Assembly: GCA_017481925.1 (NCBI GenBank)
Contig: JAFUOK010000072.1
Location: 1-40,408 of the forward strand
Direction: 5' to 3'
Source: Alistipes sp.
GTDB lineage: Bacteria; Bacteroidota; Bacteroidia; Bacteroidales; Rikenellaceae
Length of the DNA: 40,408 bases
Below the pieces are notes generated by a model that had not been told where the DNA came from, did not search any database, and was given only the letters and a program-made list of their open reading frames with translations. The position numbers and the translations under genes were made by a program. This document shows positions 14,110 to 22,754 of the stretch, in pieces (positions within the stretch are counted from its first letter, which is position 1; each line of letters opens with the position of its first letter).

Positions 14110-16575
14110 TTACGAGCGGACCTGGGCGCCAGCCTTTGCCTCCAGCTGACGTTGCAGGTTGGCCATCGTCTTCTCGATACTCTTCTCGTTGAGGGTCTGG
14201 TTCTTATCCTCCAGAGTGAAGCCCAAGGCGTATGACTTCTTGCCTGCGGGCAGCTTATCTCCCTCATATACATCGAACAGCGTTACGCGCTTCAGGAGTT
14301 TCTTCTCCGTAGCAAATGCGATGTTACGCAACTCCGAGAATGTCACGCCCTTATCCACCAGCAGAGCCAGGTCACGCTTAACCTCGGGGAAACGTGAGAG
14401 CTCCTCTACGGCGATGCGCTGCTTCTTGGCCGAGCGAACGATCAGGTCGAAGTCGATCTCGGCATAATAGATAGCCTGCTTGATATCGAATTTTTCGAGG
14501 ATTTTAGGCTCTACGATACCCATCTCAACAACTGTTTTGGGACCCTGCGTGTAGGCGATAGCGTCAGAGTACAGATCGCTCTGCGATGACTCTGAGCGAA
14601 GCGTATAGATGTCGATGCCGAAGCGGCGCAGAAGCTTCTCCACGGTCGAGCGCAAGGTGTAGAACGATGACTTCGAGGCCTTCACATTCCACGAGGGAGT
14701 AGCGTCCTGACCCGTTACGGTGATGCCAATACGGTACGACTCGCTATAACGTGCCAAGGGGTTTTCGCCCTGCTCTACCTCGGGGTGGAAGTGGTAGCAG
14801 TTACCCATCTCGAATATACGCAGGTCGGCGTTGCGGTGGTTGATGTTCAGAGCCACAGCCTCCAGCGCGTTGAACAGCAGCGTCTGACGCATAACGTTGA
14901 GGTCGGCACTCAAGGGGTTCATAATCTTCACACACTCCTCAGCCTTGTATGAGGTGAGGCCCTCGTAGTAGGCTGCCTTGGTGAGCGAATTAGACATTAT
15001 CTCGGTATATCCCACAGCAGCGAGGTGGTCGGCGGCGGTGTTGATGAGTTTGTTCTTGTCGGGGCGGGGAGCATACGACAGGGTTGAGTGTACAGCCTGC
15101 GGAATCTCCACATTGTTGTAGCCGTAGATACGCAGGATATCCTCCACCAGGTCGGCCTCACGCTGCACATCTACACGGTAGGGCGGCACGGCAACGGTGA
15201 GCGTGCGACCCTCCTCCTTGAGAATCTTCACCTCCAGCGCATCCAGGATGGTGCGAACCATCGTCTCGGGAATCTCCTTGCCGATGAGAGAGTTTACGCG
15301 GTCGAGGTTTACATCGAATACAAAGTCAGAGGCGGGCGTTGGGTTGAGGTCAATAATTTCGCTTGAGATCTTACCACCTGCCAGCTCACGCATCATGAGG
15401 GCGGCACGCTTCAGGGCATAGACCTGTATGTTGGGGTCGATGCCACGCTCAAAGCGGAACGAGGCGTCGGTCGAGAGACCGTGACGCTTTGCCGAACGGC
15501 GGATAGATACGGGGTTGAAGTAGGCACTCTCCAAAAATACGTTTACCGTGGTGTCGCTAATGCCTGAATCCAGACCGCCGAACACACCACCGATACACAT
15601 CGGGCGAGTGGCCGAGCATATCATCAGATCCTCTGCAGAGAGCTTGCGCTCCACGCCATCCAGCGTCACGAAGGGTGTACCCTCGGCGCAGTTCTTTACA
15701 ACTACCTTCCGACCCTCAATCTTGTCGGCATCGAAGGCGTGCAAGGGCTGTCCCAGTTCGAAGAGAACGTAGTTGGTGATGTCCACAAGGTTGTTCTTGG
15801 GGTTGATGCCTGCGGCACGCAACTCCTTCTGCATCCACTCGGGTGAGGGGGCAATCTTGCAGCCCGTAACCGTAAGACCAGCATAGCGGGGTGCAGCGTC
15901 GTGGTTCTCTACCACTACCTCAATCTCCAGGTCGTGGTTATCCACCGAGAAGTCATCAACTGAAGGCAACTCTACCTTCACATCCTTGCCCTGCGAGCGC
16001 AGATATGCCGCAATGTCGCGTGCTACGCCTATGTGTGAGGCTGCATCGACACGGTTGGGCGTGAGGCCTATGCCGATAAGGTAGTCGTCCGTAATACCCA
16101 AAAAGTCGCGTGCCGGGGTGCCCACAACAGCATCTGCCGGAAGCTCCATAATGCCTGCGTGGTCTGCACCTATGCCCAATTCATCCTCGGCGCAGAGCAT
16201 ACCCAGCGACTCGACACCACGAATCTTGCTACGCTTAATCTTGAACTCCTCGTCGCCACCATTGGGGTAGAGCACCGAGCCTACCGTGGCACACAACACC
16301 TTCAAGCCCTGGCGGCAGTTGGGCGCACCGCACACAATCTGCAAGGGCTCCTGGGCGCCTACATCTACCTTTGTGACGTGGAGGTGGTCAGAGTCGGGAT
16401 GGTCCCAGCACTCAACGACGTGGCCCACAACAACACCCTGCAAGCCTCCGCGAATGCTCTCAACCTTCTCCAATGCCTCTACCTCAAGACCTATGTCGGT
16501 GAGGATTGTAGCCACCTCGGCGGCCGACAGGTCGAGGTCGATATACTTCTTTAACCAGTTTAGTGAGATTTCCAT
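14110..16575 (-). CDS. pheT: phenylalanyl-tRNA synthetase beta subunit
   Basis: This 821-residue subunit of the alpha2-beta2 enzyme charges tRNA-Phe with phenylalanine. An EMAP/tRNA-binding domain (~42-150; VVGHVVECWDHPDSDHLHVTKVD) is followed by the B3/B4 editing domain (~210-380), the B5 domain (~405-475), the catalytic-like core (~490-690; RQTLLFNALEAVALNINHR) and a C-terminal ferredoxin-fold anticodon-binding domain (~727-820; SRFPEVKRDLALLVDKGVTF). Length matches the family. pheS is not in the window, so the subunits are encoded apart, as is common in Bacteroidetes. It has its own promoter, a palindrome near +1 and a strong terminator. Confidence 0.97.
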   Translation of the reverse strand: MEISLNWLKKYIDLDLSAAEVATILTDIGLEVEALEKVESIRGGLQGVVVGHVVECWDHPDSDHLHVTKVDVGAQEPLQIVCGAPNCRQGLKVLCATVGSVLYPNGGDEEFKIKRSKIRGVESLGMLCAEDELGIGADHAGIMELPADAVVGTPARDFLGITDDYLIGIGLTPNRVDAASHIGVARDIAAYLRSQGKDVKVELPSVDDFSVDNHDLEIEVVVENHDAAPRYAGLTVTGCKIAPSPEWMQKELRAAGINPKNNLVDITNYVLFELGQPLHAFDADKIEGRKVVVKNCAEGTPFVTLDGVERKLSAEDLMICSATRPMCIGGVFGGLDSGISDTTVNVFLESAYFNPVSIRRSAKRHGLSTDASFRFERGIDPNIQVYALKRAALMMRELAGGKISSEIIDLNPTPASDFVFDVNLDRVNSLIGKEIPETMVRTILDALEVKILKEEGRTLTVAVPPYRVDVQREADLVEDILRIYGYNNVEIPQAVHSTLSYAPRPDKNKLINTAADHLAAVGYTEIMSNSLTKAAYYEGLTSYKAEECVKIMNPLSADLNVMRQTLLFNALEAVALNINHRNADLRIFEMGNCYHFHPEVEQGENPLARYSESYRIGITVTGQDATPSWNVKASKSSFYTLRSTVEKLLRRFGIDIYTLRSESSQSDLYSDAIAYTQGPKTVVEMGIVEPKILEKFDIKQAIYYAEIDFDLIVRSAKKQRIAVEELSRFPEVKRDLALLVDKGVTFSELRNIAFATEKKLLKRVTLFDVYEGDKLPAGKKSYALGFTLEDKNQTLNEKSIEKTMANLQRQLEAKAGAQVRS

Positions 16576-16612
16576 ATTATCTGTTTTTTACGTTTTGAAT
16601 TCAGCTCTCGTG

Positions 16613-16628
16613 AGCGCACGCGTGCGCT
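16613..16628. promoter_or_regulatory. 16-bp perfect palindrome at the pheT transcription start
   Basis: AGCGCACGCGTGCGCT is its own reverse complement. It lies just after the predicted start site (~16631) and 37 bases before the pheT ATG. It could be an operator or an mRNA 5' hairpin. Confidence 0.45.
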
Positions 16629-16637
16629 ACCAACCTA

Positions 16638-16668
16638 CAAAGATAGCGAAAGCAATTCAAAATGCAAA
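16638..16668 (-). promoter_or_regulatory. promoter of pheT
   Basis: On the minus strand TTTG (16665-16668), a 19-base spacer and TATCTTTG (16638-16645) match the Bacteroidetes consensus exactly. The -33 box lies inside the AT-rich TTTTGCATTTTGAATT repeat. Confidence 0.8.
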
Positions 16669-16850
16669 ATTCAAAATGCAAAATTAAGTCATGCCACAGC
16701 GGGCGATAACCCGATGATTGGCATCTCGACATGTATAGATAAACGAGTAAGTAATTGTTAGAAGATTCCCATCGCCTTGCTACGCAAGTCGGGGAATGAC
16801 GTGTTTTTATTCATTTTGAATTTTGCATTCTGCATTCTGCATTTTGAATT
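16655..16850. repeat. ~195-bp intergenic element bounded by inverted AT-rich repeats
   Basis: The left end (16655-16685) repeats ATTCAAAATGCAAA twice. The right end (16812-16850) carries the same words inverted (TTTTGAATTTTGCATT and TGCATTCTGCATTTTGAATT). In between are two imperfect dyads, ATGCCA..CGGG/CCCG..TGGCAT (16692-16721) and ATTCCC..CTTGC/GCAAG..GGGAAT (16766-16797). No ORF. It separates the EamA gene from pheT and may end the EamA transcript. The same words occur before lepA at 18900-18926. Confidence 0.5.
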
Positions 16851-17743
16851 TACCTCGTACCCAGCCACAGGAAGACCATACCCACAAGTATAAATGCCAG
16901 GTCGATAGCCTTTGTGCGGAGGTTCTTCTCGCCAAAGAGCGCCGCTCCACAAGCGAACGACACCACAACCGACGAGCGGCGCACCATCGACACCACAGCC
17001 ACCATAGAGTCCCCCTCGGCGAGTGCCACAAAGTAAGCCATATCGGCTATGGTCAGGAAGATGGTAATCAGCGGTATAGCCCACCGCCACTCAAAGCGGG
17101 GCAGCGCCCCTCGCAGCCACATCGCCGTAACCACTACGGCCATCATCACAGCCTGATACAGAGAAAACCAGCTCTGCACAAACATAGCGTCAATCTCACG
17201 CAACAGGTAGCGGTCATACAGACCACTTGTGGCACCCAGCAGGGCGGCAGCGGCAACGTAGAGGATATAGCGGTTACGCACGAAGTTGATACCCTCCTGC
17301 CGTCCCGCACGGCTCAACAGAAGTATCGAAACGAACGCCAGCGACACACCCACCCATTGCAGGGCGTTGAGACGCTCGCCAAAGATCAGCAGAGCACCCA
17401 GCAGTACTATTACAGGACGTGTGGCGTTGATAGGGCCTACGATAGTGATTGGCAGATGTTTAATGCCCACATAGCCAAAGCCCCACGATGAGAGTGTTAT
17501 GCAGGCTTTGAGCATAACCTTGAGGTGTGCATCCAGGCTTTGTGCGCCATAGTCGAACATAGTACCTGAGAACCACTCGGCACCCGTGAGCGAAGAGATG
17601 ATGACGGGCGAGAAGAGTAGCGTCGAGAGTGCTGTGTTGAGCAGCAGAACCACGGCCACAGCATTATCCGCCACGGCGCGTTTCTTCGCCACGTCGTACA
17701 AGCCCAAGAAGAGAGCCGAGACAAATGCCAGACTAAGCCACAT
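16850..17743 (-). CDS. EamA/DMT-family transporter
   Basis: This 297-residue inner-membrane protein has about ten hydrophobic helices in two EamA halves (~1-140 and ~155-295), the family architecture. Motifs include GPINATRPVIVLLGALLIFGE at the end of the first half and MVRRSSVVVSFACGAALFGEK in the second. The substrate cannot be read from sequence; relatives export metabolites or act as nucleotide-sugar, drug or amino-acid permeases. It starts 4 bases after the UbiA-type gene, so both are probably made from one mRNA. Confidence 0.88.
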   Translation of the reverse strand: MWLSLAFVSALFLGLYDVAKKRAVADNAVAVVLLLNTALSTLLFSPVIISSLTGAEWFSGTMFDYGAQSLDAHLKVMLKACITLSSWGFGYVGIKHLPITIVGPINATRPVIVLLGALLIFGERLNALQWVGVSLAFVSILLLSRAGRQEGINFVRNRYILYVAAAALLGATSGLYDRYLLREIDAMFVQSWFSLYQAVMMAVVVTAMWLRGALPRFEWRWAIPLITIFLTIADMAYFVALAEGDSMVAVVSMVRRSSVVVSFACGAALFGEKNLRTKAIDLAFILVGMVFLWLGTR

Positions 17744-17747
17744 CGTT

Positions 17748-18626
17748 CTATGCCAATAACATACCTATGATTGCCAGCACCGCCAGCGTCAGCGACGCCA
17801 AGCCGTTGAGCGTGCCGAAGGCTATGCCTATATGTCGTGTTCGGGTGGGGGTTACGAGCACGTGCTCCAGTGTCAGTATCGCGGCAAAGACCGCCACACC
17901 TGCCCACGTCCAGACGCTCTGCGGTAGGAACGTAGCAAACCATACGAGCGACGCCACAGCCACGCAGTGCAGCGCAATGCTTATCAGGAGCGATGTGCTG
18001 GGCGAGAAGCGTGCCGGTATAGAGTGCAGACCCGCCTTGCGGTCGAAGTCGGCATCCTGCAGGGCGTAGATTATGTCGAAGCCTGCCGTCCACGTCAATA
18101 CGACGAGCGAGAGGATGCACGCCTCCAAAGAGAATGCTCCACGCACGGCTATGTAAGCACCCACGGGGGCGATGCCGAGTGCAAGACCGAGCACCACGTG
18201 TGCCAGGGATGTGAAGTGCTTGCAGAGGCTGTATGCCATCACGACAAAGAGTGCCACGGGCGAGAGCCACGCCGTGAGGGTGTTGATGGTCGAGGCGGTG
18301 ATGATAAAGAGCAGGGCATTGATAGCCACAAACCACAACGCCGCACGGGGCTTTACTACACCTGCGGGAATCTCACGTGTGGCGGTGCGGGGGTTCTGCG
18401 CGTCTATGTCGCGGTCGGCCCAGCGGTTGAAGCCCATAGCCACATTGCGGGCAAAGACCATACACAACACTACCTGAACGAGCAACGTAAGCCACCACCA
18501 GGGGTTAGACTGCTCCCCCGCAGGGGCGCTCCACAGGGCATAGGTGAACGATAGCATCGCAAAGGGCATAGCGAAGATGGTATGCGAAAACTTCACCAAG
18601 CGGGCATATTTCTGAATTGTATTCAT
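17748..18626 (-). CDS. UbiA-family polyprenyltransferase (4-hydroxybenzoate / MqnP-like)
   Basis: This 292-residue integral membrane enzyme transfers a polyprenyl chain to an aromatic acceptor, probably in quinone synthesis. It has eight to nine helices. The first Asp-rich motif is FNRWADRDID (66-75), followed by NPRTATREIPAG; the second is ALQDADFDRKAGLHSIPARF. The NPRT..REIP stretch is typical of UbiA/MqnP-like enzymes rather than MenA, which hints at a futalosine-type menaquinone route (inference). The start is ATG 18626. An in-frame upstream ATG (18752) lies before the -7 box at 18649-18656 and inside a 9-bp repeat array, so the 42-residue extension is not used. Confidence 0.88.
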   Translation of the reverse strand: MNTIQKYARLVKFSHTIFAMPFAMLSFTYALWSAPAGEQSNPWWWLTLLVQVVLCMVFARNVAMGFNRWADRDIDAQNPRTATREIPAGVVKPRAALWFVAINALLFIITASTINTLTAWLSPVALFVVMAYSLCKHFTSLAHVVLGLALGIAPVGAYIAVRGAFSLEACILSLVVLTWTAGFDIIYALQDADFDRKAGLHSIPARFSPSTSLLISIALHCVAVASLVWFATFLPQSVWTWAGVAVFAAILTLEHVLVTPTRTRHIGIAFGTLNGLASLTLAVLAIIGMLLA

Positions 18627-18648
18627 CGTAAAAGGTTTTTTTCTGCGG

Positions 18649-18656
18649 CAAAGATA
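18649..18656 (-). promoter_or_regulatory. -7 promoter box of the UbiA-EamA operon
   Basis: TATCTTTG on the minus strand, 22 bases before ATG 18626. It fixes the start codon and gives a very short leader. TTTTG lies only 12 bases upstream, so the -33 box is poor. Confidence 0.6.
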
Positions 18657-18689
18657 CTCAAATAAATTCAAAATAGGCGGGATAGGGGA

Positions 18690-18815
18690 AATAAGTGTAA
18701 TAAGTGTAATGGGTGTAATAAGTGTAATAAGTGCAATAAGTGTAATAGGCATAGGCTCGGGTATTACACCTATTACACCTATAACACCTATAGCACCTAT
18801 AACACCTATGGCATT
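18690..18815. repeat. two facing arrays of a 9-bp tandem unit
   Basis: The left array has seven units of AATAAGTGT or variants (18690-18752). After 9 bases (AGGCTCGGG) the right array has six units of TATTACACC or variants (18762-18815), the same unit reversed. The whole can form a ~55-bp imperfect cruciform. It lies between the divergent UbiA and lepA promoters. Downstream, a separate small stem CCACC/GGGTGG followed by CTTTT lies at about 18822-18841. Confidence 0.75.
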
Positions 18816-18918
18816 TTAACCCACCACAAGGGTGGCTTTTCCTCCTCGCGGCTCGGCATAGTGTGCAAGCACCCTCTGCTCTCGCTCCGCAGCGTCGGTT
18901 GAATTTTGCATTTTGAAT

Positions 18919-18949
18919 TTTGCATTTTACATCGCATTCGCTATCTTTG
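18919..18949 (+). promoter_or_regulatory. promoter of lepA
   Basis: TTTG (18919-18922), a 19-base spacer and TATCTTTG (18942-18949) match the consensus exactly. The -33 box is again inside a TTTTGAATTTTGCATTTT repeat (18900-18926), as at pheT. Confidence 0.8.
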
Positions 18950-18969
18950 CACGGATATACGTTATATAT

Positions 18970-20760
18970 ATGAAAAAGATTCGTAATTTTTGCATTATAG
19001 CCCATATCGACCACGGCAAATCAACCCTGGCAGACCGCCTGCTGGAGTTCACTAATACCGTGGGACAGCGTGAGATGCAGTCGCAGGTGCTGGACGATAT
19101 GGACCTCGAGCGTGAGAAGGGTATCACCATCAAGAGCCACGCCATACAGATGGAGTACAAGGCCCGCAATGGCGAAAACTATACCCTCAACCTTATCGAC
19201 ACCCCGGGACACGTCGATTTCTCGTATGAGGTGTCACGTGCCATCGCATCGTGTGAGGGTGCACTGCTCGTAGTGGATGCTACGCAGGGTATTCAGGCAC
19301 AGACCATATCGAACCTCTATCTGGCCATCGGCAACGACCTTGAGATAATCCCCGTCCTGAATAAGATTGACGTCGAGTCGGCTATGGTCGATGAGGTCAA
19401 GGACCAGGTTATCGACCTTATAGGCTGCCGTGAGGAGGATATATTGCTCGCATCGGGCAAAACGGGTCAGGGCGTAGATGATGTGCTGGAGGCCATTGTG
19501 GAGCGTATCCCTGCCCCCAAGGGTGATGACGATGCACCGCTGCAGGCTCTGATTTTTGACTCGGTGTTCAACCCCTTCCGCGGTATTATCGCCTACTTCC
19601 GTGTCTTCAACGGCACCATTCGCAAGGGCGACCACGTGAAGTTCATCAACGCCGGCAACGACTACGACGCCGACGAGGTGGGTGTATTGCGTCTGAAGAT
19701 GTGCCCCCGCGATGAGATTCGCTCGGGCGACGTGGGTTATATCTGCTCGGGTATCAAGAATGCCAAGGATGTGAAGGTGGGCGATACCATTACACACCTT
19801 GCTCGCCCCGCCGAGGAGGCTATCGCAGGCTTTGAGGATGTGAAACCTATGGTCTTTGCGGGGGTCTATCCCGTCGAGGCTGACCAGTATGAGGACCTGC
19901 GTGCATCATTGGAGAAGTTGCAGTTGAACGATGCCTCGCTTACGTTCGAACCTGAGTCATCGCTGGCTCTGGGCTTTGGATTCCGTTGCGGATTCCTGGG
20001 ACTGTTGCATATGGAGATCATTCAGGAGCGTCTGTACCGTGAGTTCGATATGGATGTTATCACCACCGTGCCCAACGTGTCATACCGCATAACCACCACC
20101 TCGGGTGAGGTATTGGAGGTGCATAACCCCTCGGGACTGCCCGAAGTGACGAAGGTGTCGTCGATCGAGGAGCCATATATCAACGCACAGATTATCACCA
20201 AGGCCGATTTCCTGGGTGCAGTCATTAAGTTGTGTATCGACAAGCGTGGCGTGATGAAGAATCAGAACTTTATTACGCAGGATCGTGTGGAGGTCAATTT
20301 CGATATGCCGCTGTCGGAGATTGTCTTCGACTTCTACGATAAATTGAAGAGTATCTCGAAGGGCTACGCCTCGTTCGACTACCACCGCACGGGCTACAAA
20401 CCATCGAAGTTGGCGAAGTTGGACATCCTGCTCAATGGCGAGCCTGTGGATGCCCTCTCATCACTTATCTATGCCGACCACTCGTATGATTTCGGCCGTA
20501 AGATGTGTGAGAAGTTGAAGGAACTCATCCCCCGCCAGCAGTTCGACATCGCTATTCAGGCGGCTATCGGAGCCAAGATTATCGCCCGTGAGACCGTGAA
20601 GGCTGTGCGTAAGGATGTTACGGCAAAGTGCTACGGAGGTGATATTTCTCGTAAAAGAAAACTGCTGGAGAAGCAGAAGGCAGGTAAGAAGCGTATGCGT
20701 CAGGTAGGCCAGGTGCAGGTGCCCCAGTCGGCATTCCTGGCGGTGCTGAAGATGGATTAA
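18970..20760 (+). CDS. lepA: elongation factor 4 (ribosomal back-translocase)
   Basis: This 596-residue translational GTPase acts on stalled ribosomes. The G domain has the P-loop AHIDHGKST, the switch [10 protein letters not shown] and NKID (about residues 1-185). Domain 2, an EF-G-like domain III ([23 protein letters not shown]), domain V and the LepA-specific C-terminal domain ([25 protein letters not shown]) follow. The start is ATG 18970; the frame is open back to ATG 18913, but that codon lies inside the promoter. The acyl-CoA synthetase gene follows after 20 bases. Confidence 0.97.
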   Translation: MKKIRNFCIIAHIDHGKSTLADRLLEFTNTVGQREMQSQVLDDMDLEREKGITIKSHAIQMEYKARNGENYTLNLIDTPGHVDFSYEVSRAIASCEGALLVVDATQGIQAQTISNLYLAIGNDLEIIPVLNKIDVESAMVDEVKDQVIDLIGCREEDILLASGKTGQGVDDVLEAIVERIPAPKGDDDAPLQALIFDSVFNPFRGIIAYFRVFNGTIRKGDHVKFINAGNDYDADEVGVLRLKMCPRDEIRSGDVGYICSGIKNAKDVKVGDTITHLARPAEEAIAGFEDVKPMVFAGVYPVEADQYEDLRASLEKLQLNDASLTFEPESSLALGFGFRCGFLGLLHMEIIQERLYREFDMDVITTVPNVSYRITTTSGEVLEVHNPSGLPEVTKVSSIEEPYINAQIITKADFLGAVIKLCIDKRGVMKNQNFITQDRVEVNFDMPLSEIVFDFYDKLKSISKGYASFDYHRTGYKPSKLAKLDILLNGEPVDALSSLIYADHSYDFGRKMCEKLKELIPRQQFDIAIQAAIGAKIIARETVKAVRKDVTAKCYGGDISRKRKLLEKQKAGKKRMRQVGQVQVPQSAFLAVLKMD

Positions 20761-20780
20761 ATAAAACCTTAAAATACTAT

Positions 20781-22685
20781 ATGAAAAAGACGATTATAGA
20801 CCTTTTTGAGCAGTCGGTCGCGAAGTTTGGCGAGCGCCCGTTCCTGCTGGAGAAACACGATGGCGAGTTCCGCCCCACAACCTATAAGGAGTGCAAGGAG
20901 CAGGCACTCAGTATCGGTGCTGGCCTTGTGCAGATGGGCATCCGTCCCAAGCAGACCGTATCAATTCTGGCCGAGGGTTGCAACAACTGGATTCTCTCGG
21001 AGCTGGGACTCTTGTATGCCGGTGCTATCAGCGTGCCCCTGTCGGTTAAGTTGGAGGAGGCTAACGACCTCCTGTTCCGCTTGCGCCACGCCGATGTGGT
21101 GGCTATCTTCGTATCGCGCAACCAACTGCCCAAGTTCCGCAAGATTCGTGAGCAGTTGCCTCTGATCGAGCACGTTATCGTCTTCGACTGCGACGCCGAG
21201 TTGCAGCAGGGCGAGGTATTCCTATCGGATGTTGCCGCCCGTGGTGCAGAGTATCTGAAGGAGCATAAGGAGGAGTTTTTGGCTATCGGTCAGGCTATTC
21301 AGAACGACGACTACGCAACTATCACCTACACCTCAGGTACTACGGCAGACCCCAAGGGTGTTATCCTCACGCACCGCAACTACACGGCCAACGTCGAGCA
21401 GGCACTCACACGCATCTCTATCCCCGCCGACTATAAGATGTTTATCATCCTGCCCCTTGATCACTGCTTTGCACACGTAGCGGGCTTCTATATTATGGTG
21501 GCTTGTGGCGCTTCGGTTGCTACGCCGCAGGTGGGACGTACTGCGATGGAGACGCTGAAGAATGTACCCGTGAATATCAAGGAGGTGCAGCCTCACGTGC
21601 TGCTGTCGGTGCCCGCCCTGGCAAAGAACTTCCGCAAGTCTATCGAGACCTCAATCAAGAAGCAGGGCCCCAAGGTGGAGAAGTTATTCAAGTTTGCGTT
21701 GAAGGTTGCCTACGAGTATAATCAGGATGGCTATACGAAGGGTCGTGGCTGGCGTTTTATCCTCAAGCCGCTTGTTGCGCTCTTCGATAAGATTCTCTTC
21801 GAGAAGGTGCGTGCAGGCTTTGGTGGCAACATCAAGTTCTTCGTGGGCGGTGGAGCACTACTGGATTCGGAGTTGCAGCGCTTCTTCTACGCCGTGGGCA
21901 TGCCCATGTTACAGGGCTATGGTCTGTCGGAGGCTACACCCATCATCTCGGCTAACTCGCTGGGTAAGGGTCGCCACCGCTTTGGCTCTTCGGGTAAGGT
22001 TATCCAGCCTCTGGAGCTTAAGATTATGGACGATGAGGGTCGTGAGATGCCCGTAGGCGTAAAGGGTGAGATTGTCATCAAGGGCGAGAACGTCATGGCA
22101 GGTTACTGGAAGAACCCCTCGGCTACGGCCGAGACCGTGAAGGATGGCTGGCTCTATACGGGCGATATGGGCTATATGGGCGAGGATGGTTTCCTCTACG
22201 TTTTGGGACGCTTTAAGAGCCTCTTGATCTCGGCTGATGGCGAGAAGTATAGCCCCGAGGGTATGGAGGAGGCTATCGTGGATAAGTCGCCGCTGATTGA
22301 CCAGATTATCATCTATAATAACCAGAGCCCCTACACCTCGGCTATCGTTGTTCCCTCGCGTGATGCTATGCGTCAGTTGTTGAATGGTGCCACCGACGAG
22401 GAGTCACTGCGTAAGGCTGCCAAGGCTATCGGCGCGGAGGTCGATAAGTACCGCACGGGCGGAGAGTATGCCGACGAGTTCCCCGACCGCTGGTTGCCCG
22501 GTGCGCTGGCTATCGTGGGCGAGGCCTTCACCGAGCAGAACGGATTGGTTAATAGCACGATGAAGATCGTTCGCGGCAAGGTTGAGGAGTACTTTGCCGA
22601 CCGCATCGAGTATGTCTATACCCCCGAGGGTAAGCGAATTGACAACCCCAAGAACTTGGAGTCGATCGCCAAGATTGCGAAGTAA
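20781..22685 (+). CDS. long-chain acyl-CoA synthetase, AMP-binding family
   Basis: This 634-residue enzyme activates fatty acids through acyl-AMP to acyl-CoA. The adenylate-forming core motifs are present: YTSGTTADPKG (183-193), GYGLSEATP, GWLYTGDMG and GRFKSLLISADGEKYSPE. The C-terminal catalytic lysine is probably in NSTMKIVRGK. There is no signal peptide, so it is cytoplasmic or peripheral to the membrane. It lies 20 bases after lepA without a visible promoter, so probably co-transcribed. A strong terminator follows at 22713. Confidence 0.94.
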   Translation: MKKTIIDLFEQSVAKFGERPFLLEKHDGEFRPTTYKECKEQALSIGAGLVQMGIRPKQTVSILAEGCNNWILSELGLLYAGAISVPLSVKLEEANDLLFRLRHADVVAIFVSRNQLPKFRKIREQLPLIEHVIVFDCDAELQQGEVFLSDVAARGAEYLKEHKEEFLAIGQAIQNDDYATITYTSGTTADPKGVILTHRNYTANVEQALTRISIPADYKMFIILPLDHCFAHVAGFYIMVACGASVATPQVGRTAMETLKNVPVNIKEVQPHVLLSVPALAKNFRKSIETSIKKQGPKVEKLFKFALKVAYEYNQDGYTKGRGWRFILKPLVALFDKILFEKVRAGFGGNIKFFVGGGALLDSELQRFFYAVGMPMLQGYGLSEATPIISANSLGKGRHRFGSSGKVIQPLELKIMDDEGREMPVGVKGEIVIKGENVMAGYWKNPSATAETVKDGWLYTGDMGYMGEDGFLYVLGRFKSLLISADGEKYSPEGMEEAIVDKSPLIDQIIIYNNQSPYTSAIVVPSRDAMRQLLNGATDEESLRKAAKAIGAEVDKYRTGGEYADEFPDRWLPGALAIVGEAFTEQNGLVNSTMKIVRGKVEEYFADRIEYVYTPEGKRIDNPKNLESIAKIAK

Positions 22686-22712
22686 GTCAGTTATACACGT
22701 TCCGAAAGAATT

Positions 22713-22754
22713 GGGGCTGTTCAACCTTCTTGTTGGACAGCCCCTTCTGTTTTA
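22713..22754 (+). terminator. terminator of the lepA-acyl-CoA synthetase unit
   Basis: GGGGCTGTTCAAC, loop CTTCTT, GTTGGACAGCCCC: a 13-bp stem with one G-U pair, then TTCTGTTTT. It abuts the end of the convergent gene at 22752. Confidence 0.85.

Noticed and set aside
18627-18752. N-terminal extension of the UbiA-type protein starting at ATG 18752
   Set aside because: The extension is the 9-bp array read as ITL/PI repeats and lies upstream of the -7 box at 18649-18656. ATG 18626 gives the normal family start.
18913-18969. Upstream start of lepA at ATG 18913
   Set aside because: It lies inside the -33/-7 promoter (18919-18949); [19 protein letters not shown] from 18970 is the canonical start.
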